From positions 22,805-86,804 of the forward strand of contig JAUNHY010000004.1 in the NCBI GenBank assembly GCA_030523715.1: DNA of 64,000 nucleotides, written 5' to 3'. This document shows, piece after piece, positions 32,227 through 40,154 of this stretch (within the stretch, counting starts at the first letter, position 1; the number at the start of each line of letters is the position of its first letter). A program made the translations under genes and the position numbers. This DNA is from Candidatus Saccharimonadota bacterium. Lineage in GTDB: Bacteria; Patescibacteriota; Saccharimonadia; Saccharimonadales; Saccharimonadaceae. A model generated the notes under the pieces. The model was not told the DNA's origin. It made no database searches and saw nothing but the letters and a program-made list of their open reading frames with translations.

Positions 32227-33597
32227 TTATGCGTTTAGGATTAATTGTAGATAGTTTTCTGGGATGTAATGTTGTGGGTTATAGTAGTTTGCGACATTAA
32301 ACACGATATTCGGATTATAGAAATTATCCTTGTACCACTTTAGCAGGACCGGCGGTTCGCCCTCGGTTTTTTCGACGGCCAGCTTGAGACAATAATTAAT
32401 TTCTTCCCTAGTGCCTACGCATTCGAATGGCTTAGTGGTGTCTGGATTAAGTAATCCCACAAAGACATTGAATAAGCTTTGGTCGGCAAAGAGATCGGCG
32501 CCGAATATTTTGATTAGTTTTTCGATTGGCACGAATGGATAAAGCATAATAAATACGTATAGGCATTTTGCGCAGTGGCCGCACCATTTATTCTCGTGTG
32601 TGCCAACATTACAGCTGCGGAAAAGATTGAGATACATTGGGTAATGCAGGAAGCGCTGCACAATCTGGAACTCATTTAGGCAACGTAGAAGGCTAAAGTA
32701 TTGGATTTGGTCGGTGAAATAACGGCTAACGTAATTGCGGAAATCATACTCGAACTCAAAGCTCTTGGAATATTGATGATTGATGGATGTGCCGGCAATA
32801 TTGCCCTCGTTGGCGGAAGCTTCGTTTGAGAGGACGATATAGGCCTTTTTATTGAGATAAGCCATGATATATGATGCAAAAGCTAGACAAGAAGAAAAAG
32901 GAATATGCCCGTTGTAATAGCCTTCTTTGTTTAACTCGAGCATGTGTGGGTCGAGCGTAAGGTTGAAATCTGCAATCAAATCAGTTCCGTAGCCAGCTTC
33001 TTTAATGCAGTCCAAGGCGGCGCGGTTGGCTGGATAAATATCGCGGTTATATTGGAGGCAAATGTTTTCGTCGCGCATGGAGCGGAGCGCTTCGAGTGTA
33101 ACGACCGAATCTTTGCCGCCACCAACGCAAATAAGGTTGCCAGAGTAACCTTCGCCAACCTCAAACTCTGGTGCCTTGTCGGCATCGAGCTCGGCGGTTT
33201 CGATTTCCATAAGGTTGCTGTAGTCAAATGGGAGGTTATTTATGTATAGGAATTCGCCAAGGCCGTAGAAGAATAATTTTTTGAAAAAGGTTTTTTGGTA
33301 ATCGTCGAGGTAGCCCGCTTTGACGACAAATTTTGGTGCAATAGTTAGTTTATAGTAGTTAATCGCATTGATAATACCGAAGTTAAAGAAAAGATAATCA
33401 AGGAATTCTTCGTCTATTTCATCGTTGCGCGTATCGGCAGTTGGGATGTGAACGGTTGGCGTAAAAGTGTGTTCGCCTAAAGTGTAAGTATAGGTAACGA
33501 TGATTGCTTCTGGCTCATATTTAATTTCATAGGAGTCGAAAACAAATTCTGGATATTTGTTGCGATAGAATAGATTATCTTGCGTGCTACTAATCAT
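32227..33597 (-). CDS. murL: MurL-like UDP-MurNAc-L-Ala-L-Glu epimerase
   Basis: A 456-aa protein. The N-terminal half is a family-specific domain; the C-terminal half contains a PP-loop-like nucleotide motif CVGGGKDSVVTLEAL, conserved LSNEASANEGN, NHQYSKSFEFE and CGHCAKCLYVFIMLYPF. I recognise this as the MurL family, first shown in Xanthomonas to epimerise the terminal L-Glu of UDP-MurNAc-L-Ala-L-Glu in an ATP-dependent reaction, next to MurD2. Here too it is adjacent to murD. TATAAT (33604-33609) is 6 nt from the ATG, predicting a leaderless mRNA. Identification rests on remembered family features and context. Confidence 0.75.
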   Translation of the reverse strand: MISSTQDNLFYRNKYPEFVFDSYEIKYEPEAIIVTYTYTLGEHTFTPTVHIPTADTRNDEIDEEFLDYLFFNFGIINAINYYKLTIAPKFVVKAGYLDDYQKTFFKKLFFYGLGEFLYINNLPFDYSNLMEIETAELDADKAPEFEVGEGYSGNLICVGGGKDSVVTLEALRSMRDENICLQYNRDIYPANRAALDCIKEAGYGTDLIADFNLTLDPHMLELNKEGYYNGHIPFSSCLAFASYIMAYLNKKAYIVLSNEASANEGNIAGTSINHQYSKSFEFEYDFRNYVSRYFTDQIQYFSLLRCLNEFQIVQRFLHYPMYLNLFRSCNVGTHENKWCGHCAKCLYVFIMLYPFVPIEKLIKIFGADLFADQSLFNVFVGLLNPDTTKPFECVGTREEINYCLKLAVEKTEGEPPVLLKWYKDNFYNPNIVFNVANYYNPQHYIPENYLQLILNA

Positions 33598-33610
33598 AAG
33601 TTCATTATAG

Positions 33611-34069
33611 CTATAAACCGTATTTTTTGCTAAATTCGCGATAAACGGCTTCTCTGTCGATGCCGTCGAAGTATTTGGCTATGATGCGCAGGCGCGTGAG
33701 TTCTTCTGGAGTGTAGTCGAATAGTTCCTCGAGTTCTTCGTCGCTGTCGTGGTCGCCCAGCATTTCTTCGGCTTCGATAAGTGCGTCGACGGCCTCGAAA
33801 TTTTCTTCGGACAGCTCATAGTCGTAAAGATTTTCGATTATTAATTTTCGGACAAGGTGCTGCGTATAGTAATCAAGTCGAGCGTTGCGCCAAATGTCGA
33901 TATCTGGTTGGTCTTGATATTTTTCGATGAATTCTTGCGCCTGACGCATAGTGGATTCAATTAAGATGTCCGGCGCGAAGCCGGTTTTGCCAACTTTTTT
34001 AGCGAGACTAATCACGATGCGCAAAGTTTTGCTGAGTATTTCCCGTTTTTGTTCCTCGCTATATCCCAT
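33611..34069 (-). CDS. Hypothetical acidic protein (152 aa)
   Basis: Not recognised. A soluble, acidic, mainly helical protein with a long Glu/Asp run near residues 95-115 (AEEMLGDHDSDEELEELFD). It has no signal peptide, membrane segment or Cys pair. A TATATA box ends 6 nt before the ATG, which predicts a leaderless mRNA. It lies 13 bp upstream of murL, whose own promoter sits in the gap. Confidence 0.7.
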   Translation of the reverse strand: MGYSEEQKREILSKTLRIVISLAKKVGKTGFAPDILIESTMRQAQEFIEKYQDQPDIDIWRNARLDYYTQHLVRKLIIENLYDYELSEENFEAVDALIEAEEMLGDHDSDEELEELFDYTPEELTRLRIIAKYFDGIDREAVYREFSKKYGL

Positions 34070-34092
34070 ACCTTATATATAACATGAGCATA

Positions 34093-34121
34093 TTGACTTT
34101 TTCAAGAAAATTTGGTATAAT
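34093..34121 (+). promoter_or_regulatory. uvrA promoter (leaderless)
   Basis: TTGACT (34093-34098), exactly 17 bp, TATAAT (34116-34121). The base at +1 by the usual 7-nt rule is the A of the uvrA ATG (34128). This is the clearest example of the leaderless arrangement in the window. Confidence 0.85.
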
Positions 34122-34127
34122 TAGAAG

Positions 34128-37004
34128 ATGGCAACTTCTCCTTCTTTTGATGACCAAAATATGATTAAAATTCGTGGCGCACGGGCTAATAATCTCAAAA
34201 ATATTGATATTGATATTCCGCGCGACAAGTTAGTCGTGATTACTGGTCTTTCTGGTTCAGGTAAATCTTCCCTGGCTTTTGATACGATTTATGCCGAAGG
34301 TCAGCGTCGCTATGTAGAGTCGCTTTCGTCTTATGCGCGCATGTTCCTGGGCGTGATGGATAAGCCGGACGTAGATATGATTACTGGTCTTTCGCCGGCG
34401 ATTTCGATAGATCAAAAGTCTACTTCACGTAATCCGCGCTCAACCGTGGCGACTGTGACGGAGATTTATGATTATCTGCGTCTATTATTCGCGCGCATTG
34501 GTGTCCCGCATTGTCCAATTTGCCATTCTGAGGTGGCTCGTCGGACCGTACAGGATATTATTGACCAGGTAATGACCTGGCCAACGGCCTCAAAATTGAT
34601 GGTATTGGCGCCGATTGTGGTGCAGAAAAAAGGTTCTTTCTCGCATATTGGCGAGCAGTACCTCGCTAAGGGTTTTGCGCGCGCTCGCGTAGACGGTATT
34701 ATTTACGCGCTTGATGAATGGCCAGAGTTAGATAAGAATCTGCGCCACGATATCGAGATTATCGTGGATCGTTTTGTGATGGCGCCAGATTTGGAAAGCC
34801 GCGTATCGCAGGCGGTGGAGCAGGCGCTTGAGCTTGGTGATGGTATTATGAAGATTCTGTGTATCAAGGATAATTCGACGGCGATTGGTCAAAATAATAT
34901 CAATACGGCTGGCGCCGAAGTTGTAACTTACTCGCAGCGCTATGCTTGTCCGAATCACCCAGATGAACTTATTCCGGAATTGGAGCCGCGTCTCTTCTCT
35001 TTCAATGCGCCTCAGGGTGCCTGTCCAACTTGTACTGGTTTGGGTACACGAATGGAGATTGATCCGAACTTAGTTTTAAATCCAAATCTCACTATCGCTG
35101 AGGGTGGTATTCGCCCATATAACCGTATTAATCAGGATTCATGGTGGCTGAAGCGACTGACGGCTGTAGGCGAGCGTCATGGTTTTTCGGTGCGCACGCC
35201 AATTCGCGAATTATCCGATGATGCAATCCAAATTATTCTTTATGGTACGGGCGATGAAAAATATCATGTACGTCTCTCGAATGGCTATGAATACGATGCG
35301 GTTTATGAAGGCGTAATTTCGAATCTCGAAAAGCGTTATAAAGAGACCGAATCGGATTTTGTGCGCAAAGATATTGAGCGTTTCATGCGCGAGCGTGTCT
35401 GCCAGACTTGTCATGGCGCGCGCTTAAAACCAGTTGTGCTAGCGATAACAATTCATGATTTGAATATTATGGATATGTGCGCAATGGACGTCGAACAAAC
35501 CTTGAACGTGCTTAATTCTGATTTAGGTTTGACCGAAAATGAGCAGATGATTGCTGGCCCAATTTTGAAGGAAATAAAGGCGCGCGTGGGCTTTATGAAA
35601 GATGTTGGTCTTAATTATCTAGAGCTTGGCCGTTCGGCAGCAACACTGTCTGGTGGCGAGGCGCAGCGTATCCGTTTGGCAACGCAGATTGGTTCTGGCT
35701 TGCAGGGTGTCTTATATGTGCTCGACGAGCCATCAATTGGATTGCATCAACGCGATAACGATCGTCTAATTGCGACCCTGAAGCATCTGCGCGATTTAAA
35801 AAATACTGTGATTGTAGTTGAGCACGATATCGATACAATTAAGCAGGCGGATTATTTGGTAGATATTGGCCCAGGTGCGGGCGTAAATGGCGGTAAAGTG
35901 GTTTCGGTTGGCACGCCAGACGAGGTGGCAAAAGATCCAAATTCAATTACTGGGCGTTACCTAAGTGGCGCGGCTAAGATTGATACGCCACGTAAACGCC
36001 GTAAAGTGACGAATAGATGCCTAGAAGTAATTGGCGCTCACGAGAATAATCTTAAAAATATCGATGTAAAGTTTCCGCTTGGCGTAATGACGGTAGTTTC
36101 GGGCGTGTCTGGCTCTGGCAAATCTACGCTAGTAAATGAAATTCTTGCTAATGAACTTTTGGCGCGCCTTAACCGTGCGCAAACTGTACCGGGCGCGCAT
36201 GAGCGTATAGATGGTATAGAGAATTTGAATAAAGTTATCGTGATTGATCAGTCGCCGATTGGGCGTACGCCGCGCTCGAACCCGGCTACCTATACTGGTA
36301 TTTTTAATAATATTCGCGAGTTATTTGCGAATCAGCCAGAGGCGCAAGTACGCGGCTATAAGGCTGGTCGCTTCTCTTTCAATGTGAAAGGCGGTCGATG
36401 CGAGAATTGTCAGGGTGATGGCGTAATAAAGATTGAAATGCATTTCTTGCCAGATGTTTTTGTAACTTGTGATGTCTGTCATGGCAAACGATATAACCGT
36501 GAGGCGCTGGAAGTTAAGTATAAAAACAAGACGATTTCCGATGTGCTCGATATGACAGTCGATGAGGCGGTGGAATTCTTTGAGAATTTGCCTTTGATTG
36601 CTGGTAAACTCAAGACTTTGCAGGAAGTTGGTTTGGGCTATATCCGTCTTGGTCAGCCAGCTACAACTTTCTCTGGCGGCGAAGCGCAACGTATTAAGCT
36701 TGCGACAGAATTAGCACGTCGTTCAACTGGTAAAACTCTTTATATTCTCGATGAGCCGACGACCGGTCTTCACTCGGATGATGTAAAGCGTTTACTTTCG
36801 ATCTTGCAACGCCTAGTTGAGGGCGGTAACTCGATGATTATTATCGAGCATAATCTTGATGTGATAAAAAGTGCGGACTGGATTATTGATATGGGCCCAG
36901 AAGGTGGTCAAGGTGGCGGTAAAGTTATCGCAACTGGTACGCCGGAAGATGTTGCAAAAAATCCAAACTCCGACACGGGTAAGTATTTGAAGCAGATTCT
37001 TTAG
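34128..37004 (+). CDS. uvrA: Excinuclease ABC subunit A
   Basis: A 958-aa double ABC ATPase that finds bulky DNA lesions. First Walker A GLSGSGKSSLAF; first zinc module with CPICHSE and CQTCHGAR; first signature LSGGEAQRIRLATQ. Second Walker A GVSGSGKSTLVNEI; second zinc finger CENCQGDG...CDVCHGKR; second signature FSGGEAQRIKLATEL; ILDEPTTGLH. Length is normal. No ribosome site; leaderless promoter. The stop overlaps the converging 530-aa gene by 4 nt. Confidence 0.98.
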   Translation: MATSPSFDDQNMIKIRGARANNLKNIDIDIPRDKLVVITGLSGSGKSSLAFDTIYAEGQRRYVESLSSYARMFLGVMDKPDVDMITGLSPAISIDQKSTSRNPRSTVATVTEIYDYLRLLFARIGVPHCPICHSEVARRTVQDIIDQVMTWPTASKLMVLAPIVVQKKGSFSHIGEQYLAKGFARARVDGIIYALDEWPELDKNLRHDIEIIVDRFVMAPDLESRVSQAVEQALELGDGIMKILCIKDNSTAIGQNNINTAGAEVVTYSQRYACPNHPDELIPELEPRLFSFNAPQGACPTCTGLGTRMEIDPNLVLNPNLTIAEGGIRPYNRINQDSWWLKRLTAVGERHGFSVRTPIRELSDDAIQIILYGTGDEKYHVRLSNGYEYDAVYEGVISNLEKRYKETESDFVRKDIERFMRERVCQTCHGARLKPVVLAITIHDLNIMDMCAMDVEQTLNVLNSDLGLTENEQMIAGPILKEIKARVGFMKDVGLNYLELGRSAATLSGGEAQRIRLATQIGSGLQGVLYVLDEPSIGLHQRDNDRLIATLKHLRDLKNTVIVVEHDIDTIKQADYLVDIGPGAGVNGGKVVSVGTPDEVAKDPNSITGRYLSGAAKIDTPRKRRKVTNRCLEVIGAHENNLKNIDVKFPLGVMTVVSGVSGSGKSTLVNEILANELLARLNRAQTVPGAHERIDGIENLNKVIVIDQSPIGRTPRSNPATYTGIFNNIRELFANQPEAQVRGYKAGRFSFNVKGGRCENCQGDGVIKIEMHFLPDVFVTCDVCHGKRYNREALEVKYKNKTISDVLDMTVDEAVEFFENLPLIAGKLKTLQEVGLGYIRLGQPATTFSGGEAQRIKLATELARRSTGKTLYILDEPTTGLHSDDVKRLLSILQRLVEGGNSMIIIEHNLDVIKSADWIIDMGPEGGQGGGKVIATGTPEDVAKNPNSDTGKYLKQIL

Positions 37005-38593
37005 TTGTCTAGGAGATAATCGAGGCGCATTTGCAGTATTTGCAACTGACTAAACCAGAGTGCGTTATGGTTGGCGTACTCGCCTTCTTCGGAATATGGT
37101 AATTTCTCGCGGTCGGAAATAATAAACTCAATTTGTTCCAGGTATGATTTGAGCACAGACTTTCGATAAAAGTCTGCGATGTCGAGATTGGCAAAATCAT
37201 CTTTGAGGTTGCGCAAAATGTTGGCCGTAAGGATTAAACTTTCGCTAAGCGTCAAGCTTTCTGGTTTTTCGCGCTTAAATTTGCGTACGACTGAGACAAT
37301 ATCGCCTACTGAACTACCGTAAATCTCGCAAATTTCTTCATATTTATGCTGCGGAAGTTGCGACAGTAAACTGGCGGCAAGAATAGTGTCGCGACGGCGA
37401 TAGGTTTTGCGAATCTCTGGAATCGCAGGAATGTCGTCAATATAAGTGTTAACTGAGTTTACGAAGTCGACGATTTTGCGCAGATTGATTTTTTGATTCA
37501 TAGTCGATTCAAGCTGCGTCATATTATAGGCGTGTTGAGTGAGTGGTAACTGGTCGAGATGTTCCTGGAATGACTTTACGTATGGTTCACTGTTCGGAGC
37601 GAGGCGGAGAGCGCAAATGCGCCAATAGTAATCAAACAGGTGGCGTAGGTTATCGTCGCGCATGCCTTTGCCGTCGACGATGGCTTCATAAAGATCTTGG
37701 CGACGATAATAGCTGCAAAGACGCATGGCTTGGTCGAAATATTCGCGTCGAATTAGTATAAAACGCCCCTCGCCGAGCGAGATATGAATCCAGTCGATGT
37801 CGATGAAGTGGAAGTATTCGGAATGAAAGAAATAATCCAACTCAATACCGGCGGCACCAACAAGGCTGCTCTGATTGCCAGCGGCACCAGCGCTTAGAAG
37901 CTGTTGGGCGCTTGGCGCAAGTAGGTCTGTAGTTATTTCATAGGCGCGATAGCTGCGGTTGGACTCATTAATGACTTTAACCTCGGTGGTGTCACAATAA
38001 AGGAATTGGATGCGTTTGGCGGTAAGATGGCGTTGTTCGGCGTGATTTGGTTTAGAATACTTGTTCGCCTCAATTTCGAAAATGTCAGCGATGGCTTGTG
38101 GCCAGTATTTATCGATATGCCCAAGTTGGGTTTTGATGGTTGGGACAATATTGACTTGGGCGATATTTTCAGAAATAGCGGCGGCAAGTTCTTCGATATA
38201 GATATCCTGTTTGCGATTAATAAAGAGATGGCGGTGGTCGCCAATAAGGTAATGCATCCAGTTATGACTAAAAGCACCAAGACTGAAGTTGATGCCGTCA
38301 AAAGAGGTAATGCGTTCGTCGCCGTAATCTTTCTGGAGTTTTTTGAAGTGGTTTTCCAGACGCACAGATCGCATGAGCGGAAGAAGCACTTTGGCGTAAT
38401 CATCGATTTTTAGTTGACTGTCGAGGTAATTATCAAAATAAAAAGTGAAATTTTGTCCGTCGAAGACGGCAATATCAATCATGCCACTAAAACGTCTAGC
38501 ATCTTTTTCGGCGTAAGTAAAAGCGATTACTTGGTCGGTGTCGAGATTTTCGAGGATGTTGCGGTCGATGGCTTTGACGCTGAAATCATTCAT
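37001..38593 (-). CDS. Large hypothetical protein (530 aa)
   Basis: Not recognised. A soluble protein with many Tyr, Phe, His and Arg residues and no membrane segment, signal peptide or obvious nucleotide-binding loop. Stretches such as YIGDHRHLFINRKQ-like (LIGDHRHLFINRK), FFHSEYFHFIDIDWIHISLGE and YEEICEIYGSSVGDIVSVV stand out. It converges with uvrA and diverges from the 225-aa gene. A weak TAAGGT ends 6 nt before the ATG; otherwise no ribosome site. The length and intact frame make it a real gene. Confidence 0.75.
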   Translation of the reverse strand: MNDFSVKAIDRNILENLDTDQVIAFTYAEKDARRFSGMIDIAVFDGQNFTFYFDNYLDSQLKIDDYAKVLLPLMRSVRLENHFKKLQKDYGDERITSFDGINFSLGAFSHNWMHYLIGDHRHLFINRKQDIYIEELAAAISENIAQVNIVPTIKTQLGHIDKYWPQAIADIFEIEANKYSKPNHAEQRHLTAKRIQFLYCDTTEVKVINESNRSYRAYEITTDLLAPSAQQLLSAGAAGNQSSLVGAAGIELDYFFHSEYFHFIDIDWIHISLGEGRFILIRREYFDQAMRLCSYYRRQDLYEAIVDGKGMRDDNLRHLFDYYWRICALRLAPNSEPYVKSFQEHLDQLPLTQHAYNMTQLESTMNQKINLRKIVDFVNSVNTYIDDIPAIPEIRKTYRRRDTILAASLLSQLPQHKYEEICEIYGSSVGDIVSVVRKFKREKPESLTLSESLILTANILRNLKDDFANLDIADFYRKSVLKSYLEQIEFIISDREKLPYSEEGEYANHNALWFSQLQILQMRLDYLLDN

Positions 38594-38652
38594 ATCTTAA
38601 CCTTATCTTAATATAACTTTTTTAAAAAATAAAATGTATTATAATAAGTTTA

Positions 38653-39330
38653 ATGAGTAAGAATAAGCACGAAGGCTCGGGCGAATCGACATATAGTGTT
38701 GATGAGGGTGATGTCTGGGCAGCTACGATGAGCGATGCGCCGAAGTTTGAAGCGCAATTTATGGCTTTTTCCGTGAATGGTAGTGGCGAAGATGCAAGTG
38801 TTCAGCCACGCGAGCGTGCTGTAGTAACGCCATTGTCTTCCCTCTCTCCAGAAGAACGTCGCAGACGTATTATTCAGACAAAGAATCCGAATATGCCGGG
38901 AAAACTGGTAGCTAGAGTTTATCAAGATAAAGAAACTGGCGAATATGATACCGTTGAAGATTATGACGATCGCCCAACGCGAACACTTCGCGCTGCGGAT
39001 ACGAAAGGTGATGTCTCGAAGATAAGCACAAACGTAGGAGAGGCGGCATCCCATGATACTGAAGGTGATGCGGCATCGCAAGAAGGAATGAATGGCACGC
39101 AGCGCGAGTTGATGCAGGCTAAGGTTGAGGCTATGAAAAAAGAGATGGAGGCTATTGAAAAAGCCTTAGGCGACGAAGGTAAATCTCCAGAACAACTCAA
39201 AGAAGAACGCAAACAGAAATTTGGCAAAGCGGCCCTGAAAGTATTTGTAAAAACAGCCGAAATTGTTGGCGGCGCCGCTGCTGGTGCAGCGATTCCGATG
39301 CTAATGAACGCGATTGCGAGCGCATTCTAG
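38653..39330 (+). CDS. Hypothetical charged protein with hydrophobic C-terminus (225 aa)
   Basis: Not recognised. The N-terminal ~130 aa are polar and probably disordered. A coiled-coil stretch follows (MQAKVEAMKKEMEAIEKAL, ~152-171). The last ~35 residues are Ala/Gly/Ile/Val-rich and could insert into or lie on the membrane (EIVGGAAAGAAIPMLMNAI). TATAAT (38640-38645) ends 7 nt before the ATG, so the mRNA has a 1-nt leader. Confidence 0.7.
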   Translation: MSKNKHEGSGESTYSVDEGDVWAATMSDAPKFEAQFMAFSVNGSGEDASVQPRERAVVTPLSSLSPEERRRRIIQTKNPNMPGKLVARVYQDKETGEYDTVEDYDDRPTRTLRAADTKGDVSKISTNVGEAASHDTEGDAASQEGMNGTQRELMQAKVEAMKKEMEAIEKALGDEGKSPEQLKEERKQKFGKAALKVFVKTAEIVGGAAAGAAIPMLMNAIASAF

Positions 39331-39414
39331 CTTATTATTTACGCTTACGCTTGATTTTATCTTGTGCTTATCTTAAAATATAGGTTAAGTCTAAAAATAG
39401 GAAAATTATAATTT

Positions 39415-40104
39415 ATGAGCGAAGATAAATTGTCTCTCGCAAAGCGCGAGTTGACTGGTAAAAAAGTTAAGAGTTTGCGCGAGCAAGGCTTAATTCCATC
39501 TGTTATCTTTGGCGGTAAGGGTGATCCAATTTTGGCTCAGTCCGAATATGTTGCTACTGAGAAAGTTCTTCTTAGTGCCGGCTACCACTCCCCTATCGAT
39601 CTTGATATTGATGGCAAAAAGCAAATGGCTCTAGTCAAGACCGTTCATCTTGATCCAGTAAAGCGCACGATTATGAACGTTGAGTTCCAGGCTATTTCGG
39701 CTGATCAGGTCGTTGAAGCTACGGCTCCAATTGAGATTATCAACTTTGAACAGTCCGATGCTAATAAGGCGCATCTCACTATTCTCCAAGTCATGGAAGA
39801 GATCGATGTTAAGGCTAAGCCAGCCGATCTTCCAGAAGCTATCATTGTCGATGCATCTGGCTTGAAGACTGTCGAAGATAGCATCAAGATTGCCGATCTT
39901 AAGCTTCCAAAGGGCGTCGAACTTGCCGATAAGGAGCTCGATCCAGAGCTCGCTATCGCCAATGTTTACGATCCAGCTCAAGAAGCTGCTGAGCGCGAAG
40001 CTGAAGCCGAAGCTGACAAGGCTGCCGAAGAGGCTCGTGCTGCCGAAGCCGAAGCTGCCGCTGAAGCCCCTGCCGAAGCTTCTGAAGAAGAAAAAGCTGA
40101 GTAA
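39415..40104 (+). CDS. rplY: 50S ribosomal protein bL25 (CTC type)
   Basis: A 229-aa protein with the 5S-rRNA-binding bL25 domain at the N-terminus (LSLAKRELTGKKVKSLREQGLIPSVIFGG, landmark REQGLIPSVIFGG) and the CTC beta domain (~100-190). The acidic Ala/Glu tail (~190-229) is common in CTC proteins. A TTGATT-17-TAAAAT promoter lies about 45 bp upstream; AGGA and a long AT leader precede the ATG. A terminator follows. Confidence 0.95.
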   Translation: MSEDKLSLAKRELTGKKVKSLREQGLIPSVIFGGKGDPILAQSEYVATEKVLLSAGYHSPIDLDIDGKKQMALVKTVHLDPVKRTIMNVEFQAISADQVVEATAPIEIINFEQSDANKAHLTILQVMEEIDVKAKPADLPEAIIVDASGLKTVEDSIKIADLKLPKGVELADKELDPELAIANVYDPAQEAAEREAEAEADKAAEEARAAEAEAAAEAPAEASEEEKAE

Positions 40105-40115
40105 TTCTGCTTATC

Positions 40116-40146
40116 AAAAATCTCCCCTTTCGGGGGAGATTTTTTT
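40116..40146. terminator. Bidirectional terminator after rplY
   Basis: AAATCTCCCC-TTTC-GGGGGAGATTT with T-run; it also serves the converging aldolase fusion. Confidence 0.9.
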
Positions 40147-40154
40147 GTTGAATC

